From Rhodobacterales bacterium (GTDB lineage Bacteria > Pseudomonadota > Alphaproteobacteria > Rhizobiales > Stappiaceae), in contig VIRH01000027.1 in NCBI GenBank assembly GCA_008107755.1, positions 33,079 through 97,078 on the forward strand: a DNA stretch of 64,000 nt, in the 5' to 3' direction. The position numbers were made by a program, and so were the translations under genes. Below the pieces are notes generated by a model. The model made no database searches and was not told the origin of the DNA. It saw nothing but the letters and a program-made list of their open reading frames with translations. Below are positions 63,208-64,000 of the stretch, in pieces. Position 1 is the first letter of the stretch; each line of letters begins with the position of its first letter.

Positions 63208-63400
63208 GAGTTCAATCCCTTTCGCAAAACTATAGGTAGCCTACAACCTGAGCTGCACCTAGGCAATAAATCCCAATATTTTGAACGGCTTTTCCGGTTA
63301 GTAACTAAAGGGATTCTACAAATCACGGTTCAACTGCGGTACGTTGACATAAGTTCAATCCGAGTATGGTTTGTCTGAGCGCCATAAGGATAGGAACGCA

Positions 63401-63830
63401 CCATGGGGTTTTCAGGGGAGCTTGGAGGTTCCCTTGAATGGTGATCAATCGACCAGTCGATTGTGCATGGTTCGGTGCAGGTGGAGAGGCATGTCTCCAA
63501 GACCTGCGAGTGGGTTCAGGGCGGCGCGATAGCCACCTGATCGATGGGGGCAGGGAGAACGACATCTCCCGCGCGTGATCCATCGATAAGACGATGGCGG
63601 CATTCAATCCGCGTAGGGTTGGTCTCGATGAAATCGCCATGGGGTCTTGGGGAGCACGGAGGCTCTTTCCCAAGTGGTGGTGCAGCGGCCAAACGCCTGC
63701 GAGTGATTGAACGGCGATACGTTCTGCTGGCTCTAAAATGGGTTCAATGCCCTGGAAGAGCCACGGCGTGAGGGGTGCACGGGGAGAATGCAATGTCTCC
63801 CCTGCCAAGATAGGTTTTGTACTACAAAAC
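63401..63830. repeat. array of six stem-loops built on a degenerate tandem duplication
   Basis: Six hairpins lie between the defence operon and the IS. A: 63411-63438. B: 63477-63507, GCAGG outer and TGGAGA/TCTCCA inner. C: 63540-63587, ATCGATGG/CCATCGAT outer and GGGAGA/TCTCCC inner. D: 63646-63674, CTTGGG/CCCAAG. E: 63781-63802, GGGGAGA/TCTCCCC. F: 63814-63830, GTTTTGT/ACAAAAC. B, C and E share a GGAGA...TCTCC core with different loops. CATGGGGT recurs at 63402 and 63639, and CCTGCGAGTG at 63503 and 63696, so a unit of about 190-240 bases was duplicated and diverged. A 172-codon minus-strand reading frame covering it is not convincing. Function unknown. Confidence 0.65.
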
Positions 63831-63885
63831 ACATCTTGCATTCAGCACAAGCCCACGTTCGGGGGGCACTAGTTGTGGTTTCTGA

Positions 63886-64000
63886 TCAGGTTGTTCCGTT
63901 GAGGGCCTGACTTGGTGTTTTTCCATTGATGCCCATGTGTGGCCGTTTGTTGTTGTACCAGTCAAGCCATCTTGGCAGATCGGCCTCTCGTGTCAGGGAC
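63886..64000 (-). mobile_element. 3' end of an IS481-type transposase, cut by the window edge
   Basis: Reading the minus strand from the right edge gives LPRWLDWYNNKRPHMGING, then KTPSQALNGTT and a stop at 63888-63886. This is the conserved C-terminal part of the DDE integrase-core transposases of the IS481 group (WYN...RPH...G...P). 37 codons are visible; the rest lies beyond the window. The GTGCCCCCC-containing stretch around 63862-63870 may belong to the terminal repeat, but this cannot be confirmed. Confidence 0.7.

Noticed and set aside
63323..63841. 172-codon open frame on the minus strand covering the hairpin array
   Set aside because: No ribosome-binding site, no recognisable family, and the sequence follows the repeated hairpins; stem structure explains the region better.
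46743..64000. CRISPR array or tRNA attachment site in the island
   Set aside because: No regularly spaced direct repeats and no cloverleaf-like sequence were seen; the repeats at 63401-63830 are few, unequal and form hairpins of different sizes.

Overview
The window reads as chromosomal DNA of a high-GC alphaproteobacterium, plausibly a marine heterotroph of the Rhizobiales/Stappiaceae type (Roseibium/Labrenzia-like). This is inferred from the gene families present (ROK-regulated xylose operon, MmcB, a BigR-type sulfide-oxidation cluster) and not from any marker gene. No rRNA, tRNA or CRISPR array was recognised. Bases 1 to about 46,740 look like ordinary, densely packed GC-rich core or accessory chromosome. 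From about 46,750 to the right edge the DNA becomes clearly more AT-rich and patchy, and carries mobilization, anti-restriction and phage-defence genes plus IS fragments. That part is best read as an integrated mobilizable element or defence island.

Layout of the left part. 663-5,022 (minus) is a translationally coupled set: ROK regulator, di-haem oxidoreductase, FG-GAP/UnbV protein. Divergent from it is xylF-xylH-xylG-xylB-xylA (5,290-11,485): xylose uptake by an ABC transporter, isomerisation and phosphorylation. Next come an MmcB-like protein and a sulfide/persulfide operon on the minus strand (18,176 to 12,809: two YeeE/YedE membrane proteins, persulfide dioxygenase, a DUF442-SQR fusion and a SulP permease). 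Then follow a DedA-PAP2 protein, a PPK2-type kinase, a class V aminotransferase, an N-formylglutamate-amidohydrolase-like protein, gcdH with a LysR regulator, a lipid kinase, two glycosyltransferases, an acyl-CoA ligase, a nitronate monooxygenase-like enzyme and TrmO. 34,981-39,998 is a five-gene partner-switching operon (two HATPase-like proteins, a STAS-methyltransferase fusion, a membrane SpoIIE phosphatase and a STAS protein). 41,031-46,693 is a DeoR/GlpR regulator divergent from a SLOG/TIGR00725 protein and a Ugp-type sugar ABC transporter; a shared TTACATCGAT motif lies in both control regions.

Layout of the right part. mobC and a relaxase (47,012-48,753), a serine resolvase, hypothetical genes, a decayed IS3-family copy, a HEPN-like protein, a frameshifted ardA and a second ardA relic, and an AbiEi/AbiEii toxin-antitoxin pair with a perfect inverted repeat upstream.

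The most striking locus is 56,647-63,207 (minus strand). A class 2 OLD nuclease and a UvrD-like helicase (Gabija-like) overlap each other by 8 bases. The helicase overlaps a phosphoribosyltransferase-winged-helix protein by 8 bases. That gene is followed by a 181-base structured, non-coding stretch with a long mismatched hairpin, and then a retron-type reverse transcriptase. The arrangement suggests a PRTase retron joined to a Gabija-like module as one operon. The locus is followed by an array of related hairpins (63,401-63,830) and the 3' end of an IS481-type transposase at the window edge.
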